From an uncultured Ancrocorticia sp. (GTDB taxonomy: Bacteria > Actinomycetota > Actinomycetes > Actinomycetales > Actinomycetaceae), in contig CAJPTB010000001.1 of NCBI GenBank assembly GCA_905373325.1, forward strand, positions 1 through 19,087: a DNA stretch of 19,087 nt. Reading direction: 5' to 3'. How positions within the stretch are numbered: the stretch's first letter is position 1; each line of letters begins with the position of its first letter. Of the stretch, positions 7,008 through 13,815 are shown piece after piece. The notes below the pieces were generated by a model. That model was given only the letters and a program-made list of their open reading frames with translations, was not told the DNA's origin and made no database searches. Both the position numbers and the translations under genes were made by a program.

Positions 7008-7110
7008 AACATTTGCACCGAAAAGCGAAGAATATATCTTCCAATCTTATCGAAAGCATTTGTTCGGCTGTTCTTTATAATACATGATTATATCAAAGTT
7101 GTCAAAACCG

Positions 7111-7140
7111 TTGACGCGAGCACTTTCTTTGTTCTACGGT
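7111..7140 (+). promoter_or_regulatory. Candidate promoter of protease 3
   Basis: TTGACG (7111-7116) and TACGGT (7135-7140) are 18 bases apart in an AT-rich stretch. Transcription would start near 7147, giving a leader of about 147 bases that contains the dyad GCACTGTTC (7221-7229) / GAACAGTGC (7254-7262). Confidence 0.4.
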
Positions 7141-7293
7141 CGATTGCATCGGAACGGCTGGCCGCAAGGCTTCGGCGTCGGCCCTTCCGAAGGACATGAT
7201 CGACAAGATCTCGAAATACTGCACTGTTCAATTCAGACCACACCGACGAGCCCGAACAGTGCCGGGCCAATCGGAACGAAAGCAGGTTAATCA

Positions 7294-8430
7294 ATGAGTA
7301 AACGCCACACTTTTTCACGCACCGTCGTCGCGTTCGCTCTCGCCATGACGGTTCCCGTCGCCGCCTCGCACGCCGACAACGGCTCGAAAGGCGATTCCTC
7401 GGGGAGTTCGACCTCGCAATCGGGCTCCGCGCGCACAGGGAAATCGGCCTCCGCCGCATCGGAGACCGTGAGCGTGACCGCGCCAGTCACGAAGGCCGAC
7501 GGCACGAAGGTCGTCACCGCCCACAAAGTCTCCGCGGGCGAACGCAAGACGGCCCTTGCCTCGGGCGCCCCCACCGGTCGCGCCGCCGAGCGCGACGCCG
7601 CGGCGCGCAAGGCCGTCCGGGAGTATTGGACGCGCGAGCGCCTTGCGAGCGCAAAGCCCATGCCTCTGCCCAGCGGGCCCAAGGCCGACAAATCCTCCCT
7701 CCGCAAGGGCGCTGCGAAAGCCGAACAGACCCTCAAGGCGGACAAGGCCGCCGGCAAAACGACGCGAGTGAACGGAAAGGTCTTCTTCAACGACGATCGG
7801 GGCGGCAAGTACGAATGCTCGGCCTCGGCGGTGGACAGCCCCACGAAGAGAATCGTCGTCACCGCCGCGCACTGCGTCTATGCAGGGAAGAACAAATACT
7901 TTTCGAATTGGATGTTCATCCCCGGATACGACAACGGAAACAAGCCCTACGGCACATTCCAGGCTCAGCACTTCCACGTGCTCCAGGACTACATCCACCG
8001 CGGCAACGACGCGGGAAGCGATTGGAACTCCGACGTCGCCTTTGTGACGACGAAGGACAGCGAGCAGGGCAAGCGCCTCGTGGACGCCGTCGGCGGGCAC
8101 AAGGTCGTGACCGGGAAGACCACCGAGTTCAACGCGACTATCTTCGGCTACCCCCACAATATCGACAAGGGCCTGACCCTGCAGACGTGCAGCAAGATGA
8201 CCAAGGACACGTGGGCCAACCGCAAATACCACTTCCACACCGTCACGGGATGCAATCTGAAAGAAGGCGCCTCCGGCGGACCTTGGCTGGAAAATTACAA
8301 TGAGAAAACGGGGGTCGGCGAGATTCGCACCGTCACATCGTTCGGGTCCGAAACCGAGGCGTATCTTGGCGGGCCTCGTTTCGACGATCGCGCGAAGAAG
8401 CTGTTTGAGGAAGCCAACAGCGACAAGTGA
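7294..8430 (+). CDS. Secreted trypsin-like (S1/V8-like) serine protease, paralogue 3
   Basis: This 378-residue precursor starts at ATG with AAAGCAGG 7 bases before. The signal peptide (MSKRH, core about 11-22, cleavage after ASHA at 27) and Ser-rich stretch are almost identical to paralogue 2 even in DNA. Propeptide motifs are VSVTAP, DGTKVVTAH and EYWTRERLASAKP (110-122); the usual Pro of YWTPER is Arg here. The catalytic residues are His193 in VVTAAHC, Asp247 in NSDVAF and Ser327 in GASGGPW. Cysteine pairs are 175/194 and 299/320. The loop before the catalytic serine reads CNLKEGASGG, unlike both paralogues. The triad is intact, so the enzyme should be active. It probably forms a single-gene transcript ended by the strong dyad at 8509-8546. 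Confidence 0.88.
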   Translation: MSKRHTFSRTVVAFALAMTVPVAASHADNGSKGDSSGSSTSQSGSARTGKSASAASETVSVTAPVTKADGTKVVTAHKVSAGERKTALASGAPTGRAAERDAAARKAVREYWTRERLASAKPMPLPSGPKADKSSLRKGAAKAEQTLKADKAAGKTTRVNGKVFFNDDRGGKYECSASAVDSPTKRIVVTAAHCVYAGKNKYFSNWMFIPGYDNGNKPYGTFQAQHFHVLQDYIHRGNDAGSDWNSDVAFVTTKDSEQGKRLVDAVGGHKVVTGKTTEFNATIFGYPHNIDKGLTLQTCSKMTKDTWANRKYHFHTVTGCNLKEGASGGPWLENYNEKTGVGEIRTVTSFGSETEAYLGGPRFDDRAKKLFEEANSDK

Positions 8431-8508
8431 CCTCGCGCGAGCCGGGATTAAAGGCTTGCGAGCGGCCAAAACCGAGCCTTGCGCGTCCAAGGACTCAGTG
8501 AGGCGGAA

Positions 8509-8546
8509 GGCGCCGGGCGATGCAGTTTATCGAATCGCCCGGCGCC
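8509..8546. terminator. Terminator after protease 3
   Basis: GGCGCCGGGCGAT (8509-8521) pairs perfectly over 13 bases with ATCGCCCGGCGCC (8534-8546), with a 12-base loop. It lies 78 bases after the protease 3 stop and before the convergent pseudogene remnants, so it may act in both directions. It lacks a clear U-tract. Confidence 0.6.
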
Positions 8547-8611
8547 GCCTGTCGTCGCGAACAGCCAAGCCTTTCAGGGCCGCGTCTTTCAGGGCCGTCG
8601 GCGTCGGCCGA

Positions 8612-8842
8612 CGCGAGGAAAACTCCCGCCACCGGGACGACCGCCTCAATTGAGACGACCTTTCGCAAAACCGCTCGGGGCATCCCGGTCAGGCGCATGA
8701 GGCCGAAGGCCCGGCGCCGCCGGATGACGGAGGAGATCGCAGAAACCGTGAGGGAGACGGCCGAGAGCAAGGCGGCAATCACAATTCCGACGTAGGCGAT
8801 TGCAGCGAACTGGTTTTCAGGCGCCAGGGCGCCCTCCGCGGC
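8612..8842 (-). pseudogene. Remnant of an FtsX-type ABC transporter permease
   Basis: About 77 recognisable residues lie in one minus-strand frame. There is a membrane segment (QFAAIAYVGIVIAALLSAVS), then a segment of the form SVIRRRRAFGLMRLTGMPRAVLRKVVSIEA, followed by another hydrophobic run VVPVAGVFL. The pattern 'RRRxFxLxRLTGMPxxVLRxVVxxEA' is characteristic of the FtsX/MacB-type permease domain between its last helices. Residues before and after lose all likeness, and a whole permease would be many times longer. The fragment follows the PadR remnant directly but in another frame. PadR - ATPase - FtsX permease operons are common, so an internal deletion that removed the ATPase and most of the permease is the simplest explanation. 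Confidence 0.65.
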
Positions 8843-8844
8843 GA

Positions 8845-9129
8845 GGCCGTCAGATCGATCCGCAGATCGGCTTCGATGTGAAAAGGCGCGTGATCGGCGA
8901 GAAGGATGTCGGCGAGGCTGCCTTCCCTCTTGGCCTTTCGCAGTTTCCTCATGCGGTCCGTGTGCTCCGCCCTTTGGACGTCGAGAAGCCTTTCCGCGTC
9001 GTCGTCGAGCATCAAAGCGATGATCGTCCTGGCGAAGAGATTCGACCGCAGAGGACCTACGGGAGCGTCGAGCGTCGCGAGCCATTGGGAAATGCGGTCG
9101 CGGCCTTCAAGCGTATATTCGTCTCGCAC
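8845..9129 (-). pseudogene. Remnant of a PadR-family transcriptional regulator (C-terminal part)
   Basis: The frame from GTG at 9129 reads VRDEYTLEGRDRISQWL and continues with LFARTIIALMLDD, AERLLDVQRAEHTDRMRKLRKAKREG and SLADILLADHAPFHIEADLRIDLTA. This matches the end of the winged helix ('Y.LT..GR..L..WL') and the C-terminal dimerisation helices of PadR proteins with an 'ADHA.FH.EADLRW.ELT' end. A stop codon (9133-9135) lies just upstream, so the DNA-binding N-terminal half is missing. After 'DLTA' (about 8845) the frame loses likeness exactly where permease-like coding begins in another frame. It should not encode a functional regulator. Confidence 0.65.
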
Positions 9130-9203
9130 GTCTCAAGAAGCATCCCGAACGCAGAAAGCGCATATCGGAACCCCCGCCCCTTTCCCAACTGGGCGCGCAG
9201 GCG

Positions 9204-9224
9204 TAGAGTTAGGGCAACCTAACT
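9204..9224 (+). promoter_or_regulatory. DtxR/IdeR-type iron box upstream of the ABC transporter pair
   Basis: TAGAGTTAGGGCAACCTAA (9204-9222) agrees with the DtxR/IdeR consensus TWAGGTTAGSCTAACCTWA at 15 of 19 positions by my count. It also contains the perfect inverted repeat AGTTAGG (9207-9213) / CCTAACT (9218-9224). It lies about 90 bases before the first ABC gene and overlaps a -10-like AACTAT (9221-9226). In related actinobacteria an Fe(II)-loaded DtxR/IdeR represses iron-uptake genes from such sites. The DtxR gene itself is not in the window. Confidence 0.65.
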
Positions 9225-9312
9225 ATCTGGACGCCTCGACTGCTGAGCGGCGGGCGGATCGGAGACGGACGCAAGGCGGCCCCGCGCACGGGTCGGAAGG
9301 GAGACGGCCGGG

Positions 9313-11223
9313 ATGACCGTATGGGAGCTCATTGCACCCGCAAAAAGGGCGATGCTCGTATCCGCCGCCTTGACGGGGCTCGGCGCGGTTTTCTCGATCC
9401 TGCCCTACGTGGCGCTCACGGAGATCGCCGCCGGCCTTTTGGGCGACGCCTCAGCTTCGACGCTCTGGCGTTGGGCCGCCGCGGGCATTGTCGGAATCGC
9501 CGCCGGAGGCTTTCTGTACAGCGCGGGGCTGGGACTGACCCACGTGGCCGAGGCGGACCTGCGCTACGATCTGCGCCGTCGGCTCGTGGCCACGCTAGGC
9601 CGCATTCCGCTGGGGGCCGTCGATCAGACGTCCTCGGGAAAGATCAGGAAGATAGTCGCCGACGACACGAGCTCGATCCACACCCTCGTCGCCCATCTCG
9701 CCGGCGACGCGACCAACACCGCCGTAGCCTTCCTCGCCGGCTTCGCCTATCTCGTGTGGGTCGATTGGCGCATGAGCGCGATTCTGCTCGCCGTCTGGGC
9801 GCTCGTCATGATCCTCGTCGTAAGCTTGACGTTCCGCGGGCTCGAGGGCTTGACGGAAGGCTTCTCCGAGGCTCAGGGGCGCCTTTCGGCGGCAACTGTC
9901 GAAATGGTGGAGGGCATCAAGGAAATCAAGAACTTTCAGGGCGCAGACGCGGCGCACACCCGTTTCACGAAAGCGCGCGAGCATTTTTCTGACCTTTCCT
10001 TCTCCTGGACCGCGAAATCCGGCAAGGGCATGGCGTTCCTCAGCTCCTTCTTCCAGCCGGCGGTCATCTTCGCCACCGTCGCGCCCATCGCCGTCTGGTT
10101 CGTCGACGCCGGATGGATCGACGCCGCCCACACCCTCCCATTCTTCATGGTCGGTTTGGGAATACCGGCCGGGCTCGTCCAACTGGTCCAGATGATGCAG
10201 CACCTCTACGAGGCCCGCCAGGCCGCGGTGGACACCGCCGCCGTGCTTTCGATTCCTCCGATGCCCGAAGGCAAGGATTCGCAAGCCGGAGGCCGGAACG
10301 CGGAGACAAAGGGCTCGCACGCAGCGGAAAGCGGGAACGACGAGCGCGGCGAAGCCACGGCAGACCTCCGGGCGGGCGGCGCTTCCGTGAGGCTGACCGA
10401 CGTCGTCTTCGGCTACGACCCGGAGAGCCCAATCATCCGCGGCGTTTCCTTCGAGGCGCCCGCCGGTTCGGTCACCGCGCTCGTCGGCCCGTCGGGCGGC
10501 GGAAAGACGACCCTTGCCCGGCTGATCGCCCGGTTCTACGACGTCGACATCGGAAGCGTAGCGATCGACGGGAAAGACGTGCGTGATACGAGTTTCCAGT
10601 GGCTGCTCTCGCGCGTGGCGATCGTGCTCCAAGACGTCGCGCTGGCCCACGACACCGTGGCTGCCAACATCGCCCTCGGCAAACCCGACGCCACGCAGGC
10701 GCAGATCGAAGAAGCCGCCCGCGCCGCACAGATCCATGACCGAATCCTCAGGCTTCCCCGAGGGTACGACACGGTGATCGGCGAAAAAGGCGGCTTGCTC
10801 TCGGGCGGAGAGCGCCAGCGCCTGACGATCGCACGAGCCTACATCCAGGATGCGCCGATACTCATCCTCGACGAGGCGACGGCCCAGTCCGACCCGCGCT
10901 CCGAGCGGGAGATACACCGCGCCCTCACGCGGCTTTCACGCGGGCGCACCGTGATCGTCATCGCCCACAGGCTCGCGACGATCGCCGGCGCCGACGCCAT
11001 CCTGACGGTGGTCGACGGAAAAATCGCCGAACGAGGCACACACGAAGAGCTCCTGCGTGCGGGAGGGGTTTACGCGGACATGTGGAAACACATTGGCGGA
11101 GCCCCTCAGACAGATGCGGGAGACGCCGCTGCCGGGCAGGAGCCGGCGGCAAAGGAATCGCCGACGAAGTGCCCGACGCCCGTCGAAACAGCAGAAGCCG
11201 ACGTCGAAAGGGAGGACGGCTGA
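9313..11223 (+). CDS. ABC half-transporter (permease-ATPase), IrtA/YbtP-like, probable ferric-siderophore importer subunit
   Basis: The 636-residue protein has an N-terminal type IV (exporter-fold) transmembrane domain with about six helices between 12 and 296, then an ATPase domain (about 358-595). The ATPase shows Walker A GPSGGGKT (392-399), Q-loop Gln440, signature LSGGE (496-500), Walker B ILILDE (516-521) and H-loop His552. The region SGKIRKIVADDTSSIHTLVAH (108-128) is the pattern typical of the IrtA/YbtP group, which uses an exporter fold to import ferric siderophores. The D-loop reads AQSD instead of SALD. A polar linker (about 320-350) and a charged tail (about 597-636) are longer than usual. 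There is no siderophore-interacting reductase domain as in mycobacterial IrtA. The start is ATG at 9313 behind GGAAGGGAG. The iron box and the coupled partner gene support the iron assignment; a multidrug or lipid exporter is the alternative. Confidence 0.75.
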   Translation: MTVWELIAPAKRAMLVSAALTGLGAVFSILPYVALTEIAAGLLGDASASTLWRWAAAGIVGIAAGGFLYSAGLGLTHVAEADLRYDLRRRLVATLGRIPLGAVDQTSSGKIRKIVADDTSSIHTLVAHLAGDATNTAVAFLAGFAYLVWVDWRMSAILLAVWALVMILVVSLTFRGLEGLTEGFSEAQGRLSAATVEMVEGIKEIKNFQGADAAHTRFTKAREHFSDLSFSWTAKSGKGMAFLSSFFQPAVIFATVAPIAVWFVDAGWIDAAHTLPFFMVGLGIPAGLVQLVQMMQHLYEARQAAVDTAAVLSIPPMPEGKDSQAGGRNAETKGSHAAESGNDERGEATADLRAGGASVRLTDVVFGYDPESPIIRGVSFEAPAGSVTALVGPSGGGKTTLARLIARFYDVDIGSVAIDGKDVRDTSFQWLLSRVAIVLQDVALAHDTVAANIALGKPDATQAQIEEAARAAQIHDRILRLPRGYDTVIGEKGGLLSGGERQRLTIARAYIQDAPILILDEATAQSDPRSEREIHRALTRLSRGRTVIVIAHRLATIAGADAILTVVDGKIAERGTHEELLRAGGVYADMWKHIGGAPQTDAGDAAAGQEPAAKESPTKCPTPVETAEADVEREDG

Positions 11224-11224
11224 G

Positions 11225-12949
11225 ATGTGGACCCTCATGGCGCGCATGGTCGGAATCAAGGAGCTGCGCAAACTCACGCTGATCTTCGTGACGTTCGCGG
11301 TGGCGCAAGGGTTGGCCCTGACCCTCATGATCCCTTTCCTGCGCTCGTTTTTGGGCAATCGCGAAGGCCTTGGCGGGTGGCTGGCGGCCGTCCTCGTCGC
11401 GGGTGCGGCGACTCTCGCCCTTGGAACATACGGAATGATCGCCTCGTACAAAATCAGCGTTTACGAAGTGTGTGACGTCCTCATCCGCCGGATCGCGGAC
11501 AAAGCGCTCAAACTGCCGCTGGGATGGTTCGACGCCTCCACGGAGGCCGCCGTGGCCTCGGCCGTCTCGCGCGAGGTCAACACCCTCTCGCACGTCGCGT
11601 CGATCGTCATACCCGCCCTGTGCAACGCGTTCGTCGTTCCGGCCGTGATGACCGTGTCAGTGGCCTTCGTCGATTGGAGGCTGGCGCTCATCCTCTTTCT
11701 GACGACCGTCCCGCTCAGGCAGGTGTGGCGGATCATGCGGCGCGTGTCCAACGAATCGCACGAAGCCTCCACCCGGGCCGGAATCAAAGCGGCCGGGCGC
11801 CTCATTGAGTTTGCCAGGCTCCAACCCGTTCTCAGAGCCACCGGCGTCGCCTCCCGCGGTTGGGAGCCGCTCGAGCGCGAGCTCGCCGAGGAAAACGAAT
11901 CCGTCCACCGCGCCCTCAAAGCGGTGGGCCGCCCGGCCATGCTTTTCACATTGACCGTCCAAGCCGCCTTCGCCCTCGTTCTCGCCGTCGGCCTTTCCTC
12001 CGTTCTGGGCGGGAGCCTGGACGCCGTCGGATACCTGGCCGTCATGACAATATGCGCGCGCATGGTCGCCCCGCTGTCGGTCTCCATCCTTTACAGCGAC
12101 GAGGTGCACAACTCCGAGGTTGCGCTTCGCGCGGTCGCACACATCATCGACAGCCAGCCGCTGCCCGAGCCGGGCGCCGACGAGGCGGTCACGGATCCGC
12201 CGTCGAACGACGTCGAATTCGCGGATGTGACGTTCGGGTACGAGGAGGGCCGCCCCGTGGTCGAGGCGATCGACCTTCGGGTGGGGACCGGAGAAATCAC
12301 GGCGCTCGTCGGGCCTTCGGGCGCCGGGAAGTCGACTTTGCTGCGGCTCATCGCGCGGTTCTGGGACGTCGACGGCGGGAGCGTGAGCGTCGGCGGCGTC
12401 GACGTGCGCAAGATTCCCACGGAAGCGCTCATGTCGATGATGTCAATGGTGTTTCAGGAGGTCTTTCTTTTCGACACGACGATTCGCGAGAACGTGCGGA
12501 TGGCCCGCCCCGGGGCCGCGGACGCCGAGCTCGAGGAGGCCGCGCGCCGTGCCAGGCTCGACCGCGTGATCCAGGCGTTGCCCAACGGCTGGGACACGGA
12601 GGTAGGCCAGGGCGGCCTCAAGCTTTCCGGCGGCGAACGCCAGCGGGTCTCCATCGCGCGGGCCTTCCTCAAGGACGCGCCCATCCTCCTGCTTGACGAG
12701 ATCACCTCGGCCCTCGACGGCGAGAACGAGGCGGCCATCACCGAGGTCATGCGCGAGCTGGCGCGCGGCAGAACCGTCGTGGTCGTGGCCCACCGGTTGT
12801 CGACGATTCGCGACGCCGATCACGTCGCCTTCCTCGAGCCGTCCGACGGCGGCGGCCCGGCCCGCATCGTGCAATTCGGCTCCCCGGAGGAGCTGGCCTC
12901 CCGAGAGGGGCCGTTCAAGGAATTCCTGCGGGCCAGCATGCAGGCGTGA
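11225..12949 (+). CDS. ABC half-transporter (permease-ATPase), IrtB/YbtQ-like partner subunit
   Basis: The 574-residue protein has about six membrane helices between 16 and 290 and an ATPase domain from about 328. The ATPase has Walker A GPSGAGKS (363-370), Q-loop Gln411 in VFQEVFLFD, signature LSGGE (467-471), Walker B ILLLDE (487-492), a canonical SALD D-loop and H-loop His523. The stretch EALMSMMSMVFQEVFLFDTTIRENV is typical of YbtQ/IrtB-like subunits. The frame is open further upstream (to 11057), but the ATG at 11225 is chosen: it follows the TGA of the first ABC gene (11221-11223) by one base and has GGGAGG about 11 bases upstream. The one-base spacing indicates translational coupling and equal production of the two halves, as for an obligate heterodimer. 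Both ATP sites look complete except for the altered D-loop in the partner. Confidence 0.78.
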   Translation: MWTLMARMVGIKELRKLTLIFVTFAVAQGLALTLMIPFLRSFLGNREGLGGWLAAVLVAGAATLALGTYGMIASYKISVYEVCDVLIRRIADKALKLPLGWFDASTEAAVASAVSREVNTLSHVASIVIPALCNAFVVPAVMTVSVAFVDWRLALILFLTTVPLRQVWRIMRRVSNESHEASTRAGIKAAGRLIEFARLQPVLRATGVASRGWEPLERELAEENESVHRALKAVGRPAMLFTLTVQAAFALVLAVGLSSVLGGSLDAVGYLAVMTICARMVAPLSVSILYSDEVHNSEVALRAVAHIIDSQPLPEPGADEAVTDPPSNDVEFADVTFGYEEGRPVVEAIDLRVGTGEITALVGPSGAGKSTLLRLIARFWDVDGGSVSVGGVDVRKIPTEALMSMMSMVFQEVFLFDTTIRENVRMARPGAADAELEEAARRARLDRVIQALPNGWDTEVGQGGLKLSGGERQRVSIARAFLKDAPILLLDEITSALDGENEAAITEVMRELARGRTVVVVAHRLSTIRDADHVAFLEPSDGGGPARIVQFGSPEELASREGPFKEFLRASMQA

Positions 12950-12975
12950 GGCAGCCGACGAAGCTTTCGCCCCTT

Positions 12976-12987
12976 TAAGATTGACGC
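12976..12987 (+). promoter_or_regulatory. -10 element for a probable leaderless transcript of the DUF262 gene
   Basis: TAAGAT (12976-12981) is followed by exactly 6 bases and then the ATG at 12988. No Shine-Dalgarno-like sequence precedes the ATG. This is the spacing expected if transcription starts at the A of the start codon, a common situation in actinobacteria. No -35 match was found at the usual distance. Confidence 0.45.
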
Positions 12988-13713
12988 ATGGACGACTCTC
13001 AAGCATCTTCAACGAACCGCGATTACACGATCGCTGAGCTTTCTGCACTCGTGACATCAGGCAGACTGCGGCTGCCGCAGTTCCAGCGTTCGTTTCGCTG
13101 GGATGCTCAAGACGTCCTCAATCTCTTCGATTCCATACTCCGCGGGTATCCTTTCGGAAGCCTTCTTCTATGGCAACGCGAGGCCGGGGCCGATGATCTG
13201 AGGATCGGGGCGCTCGAAGTTCAAGCCGGAGCACGCCAAGACGCCCTGTGGGTGGTCGACGGCCAACAGCGCATCACAAGCCTTGTCAACGCCGTCGACC
13301 CAAGAGGAATGGCGGACCCTCGGTTCGCGCTCGGCTACTCCCTGAGAGCGAAGAAGGTTGTTCTGTTGAATCGGAATGAAGGCTCGTCCGTGATCCCGCT
13401 TCCTGACCTCTTCGATTTCGCACGGGCACTCGAATGGTTGAGGAACAACCCCGACGTATCGAATGCAGCTGAGAACATCCAGGAGGTCGCGGCCAGGCTC
13501 AACAGACTTTCCATTCCCGCCATAATCATGGAAGAAGCGAATGAAGGGACTCTACGAGAAATCTTCGACAGGATAAACTCCCGTGGCAAGCGGCTCAATC
13601 CCGCGGAGATCTTTGACGCCATCCACGGCGGACCCGCTTCCAACTTCTGGTTCTCACCAGGTTCTTTGCACTGTTCCCCGAGCCGCTCTGAAGCGCCTGC
13701 GGCGCTGCCATGA
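12988..13713 (+). CDS. DUF262 (GmrS/ParB-like nuclease) family protein, apparently truncated at the C-terminus
   Basis: The 241-residue product carries the DUF262 hallmarks in order: LPQFQRSFRW (29-38), DSILRGYPFGSLLLW (48-62), the VVDGQQR nucleotide/nuclease motif (89-95) and FDRINSRGKRLNPAEIFDAIHG (193-214). DUF262 is the GmrS-like domain of type IV restriction systems that attack modified DNA, and it also occurs alone in other defence genes. Known members continue well beyond the FxRINxxG motif. Here likeness ends at residue 215 and a Ser/Pro-rich tail of 26 residues runs to the stop, with no continuation in the other frames. The gene ends about 40 bases before the rplI terminator, suggesting a deletion. 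It is an intact reading frame but probably a degenerate gene. Confidence 0.7.
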   Translation: MDDSQASSTNRDYTIAELSALVTSGRLRLPQFQRSFRWDAQDVLNLFDSILRGYPFGSLLLWQREAGADDLRIGALEVQAGARQDALWVVDGQQRITSLVNAVDPRGMADPRFALGYSLRAKKVVLLNRNEGSSVIPLPDLFDFARALEWLRNNPDVSNAAENIQEVAARLNRLSIPAIIMEEANEGTLREIFDRINSRGKRLNPAEIFDAIHGGPASNFWFSPGSLHCSPSRSEAPAALP

Positions 13714-13750
13714 AGAATCTGCTGCGCCCTTCCCACGGAAAGTCGAACAA

Positions 13751-13806
13751 GAAAGCGCCCCGCCGTCGCAAACCGCCGAAGCGGCTGCGGCACGCGGGGC
13801 GCTTTC
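13751..13806 (-). terminator. Terminator of the rpsF-ssb-rpsR-rplI operon
   Basis: GAAAGCGCCCCGC (13751-13763) pairs perfectly over 13 bases with GCGGGGCGCTTTC (13794-13806); the loop contains the small stem CCGC/GCGG. On the minus strand the stem lies 9 bases after the rplI stop and is followed by the T-rich sequence TTGTTCGACTTTCC. It also lies behind the truncated DUF262 gene and could serve both directions. Confidence 0.75.
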
Positions 13807-13815
13807 GCGGCGCAG

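Larger units (their letters stand above)
6715..7293 (+). other. Structured, AT-rich intergenic region between proteases 2 and 3
   Basis: This stretch of 579 bases has no credible gene. After the protease 2 stop come an interrupted dyad (TTCCG 6800-6804 with CGGAA 6833-6837, and CCCGA 6808-6812 with TCGGG 6825-6829), a nested dyad at 6848-6907 and the perfect hairpin at 6962-7007. The part after 7008 is AT-rich. It carries a lone TATAAT (7076-7081) and a better promoter candidate at 7111-7140, followed by the protease 3 leader with a 9-bp-stem dyad at 7221-7262. Confidence 0.6.

Noticed and set aside
5321..7081. Perfect TATAAT at 5321-5326 and 7076-7081 as firm promoters
   Set aside because: Neither has a -35 or extended -10 at the right distance; they are mentioned only as weak candidates, despite their similar distance from the start codons.
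6966..7199. 77-residue plus-strand frame starting inside the perfect hairpin
   Set aside because: No ribosome binding site is accessible, the start is within a 21-bp stem, and the sequence shows no family likeness.
7315..8490. 391-residue minus-strand frame opposite protease 3 (a similar one lies opposite protease 2 at 5431-6378)
   Set aside because: All three proteases have such a frame because they are paralogues with the same codon bias; no domain is recognisable and the recurrence is not independent evidence.
9595..10917. 440-residue minus-strand frame opposite the first ABC gene
   Set aside because: It lies wholly within a gene with all ABC motifs; the composition is typical of a shadow frame.
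11057..11224. Upstream extension of the second ABC gene
   Set aside because: It would overlap the end of the first ABC gene by 167 bases with an Arg/Gln-rich non-family sequence; ATG 11225 has a good ribosome binding site and one-base coupling.
9313..12949. Multidrug exporter as the primary call for the ABC pair
   Set aside because: The exporter fold fits, but the IrtA/YbtP-like region and the upstream iron box favour ferric-siderophore uptake; kept only as the alternative.
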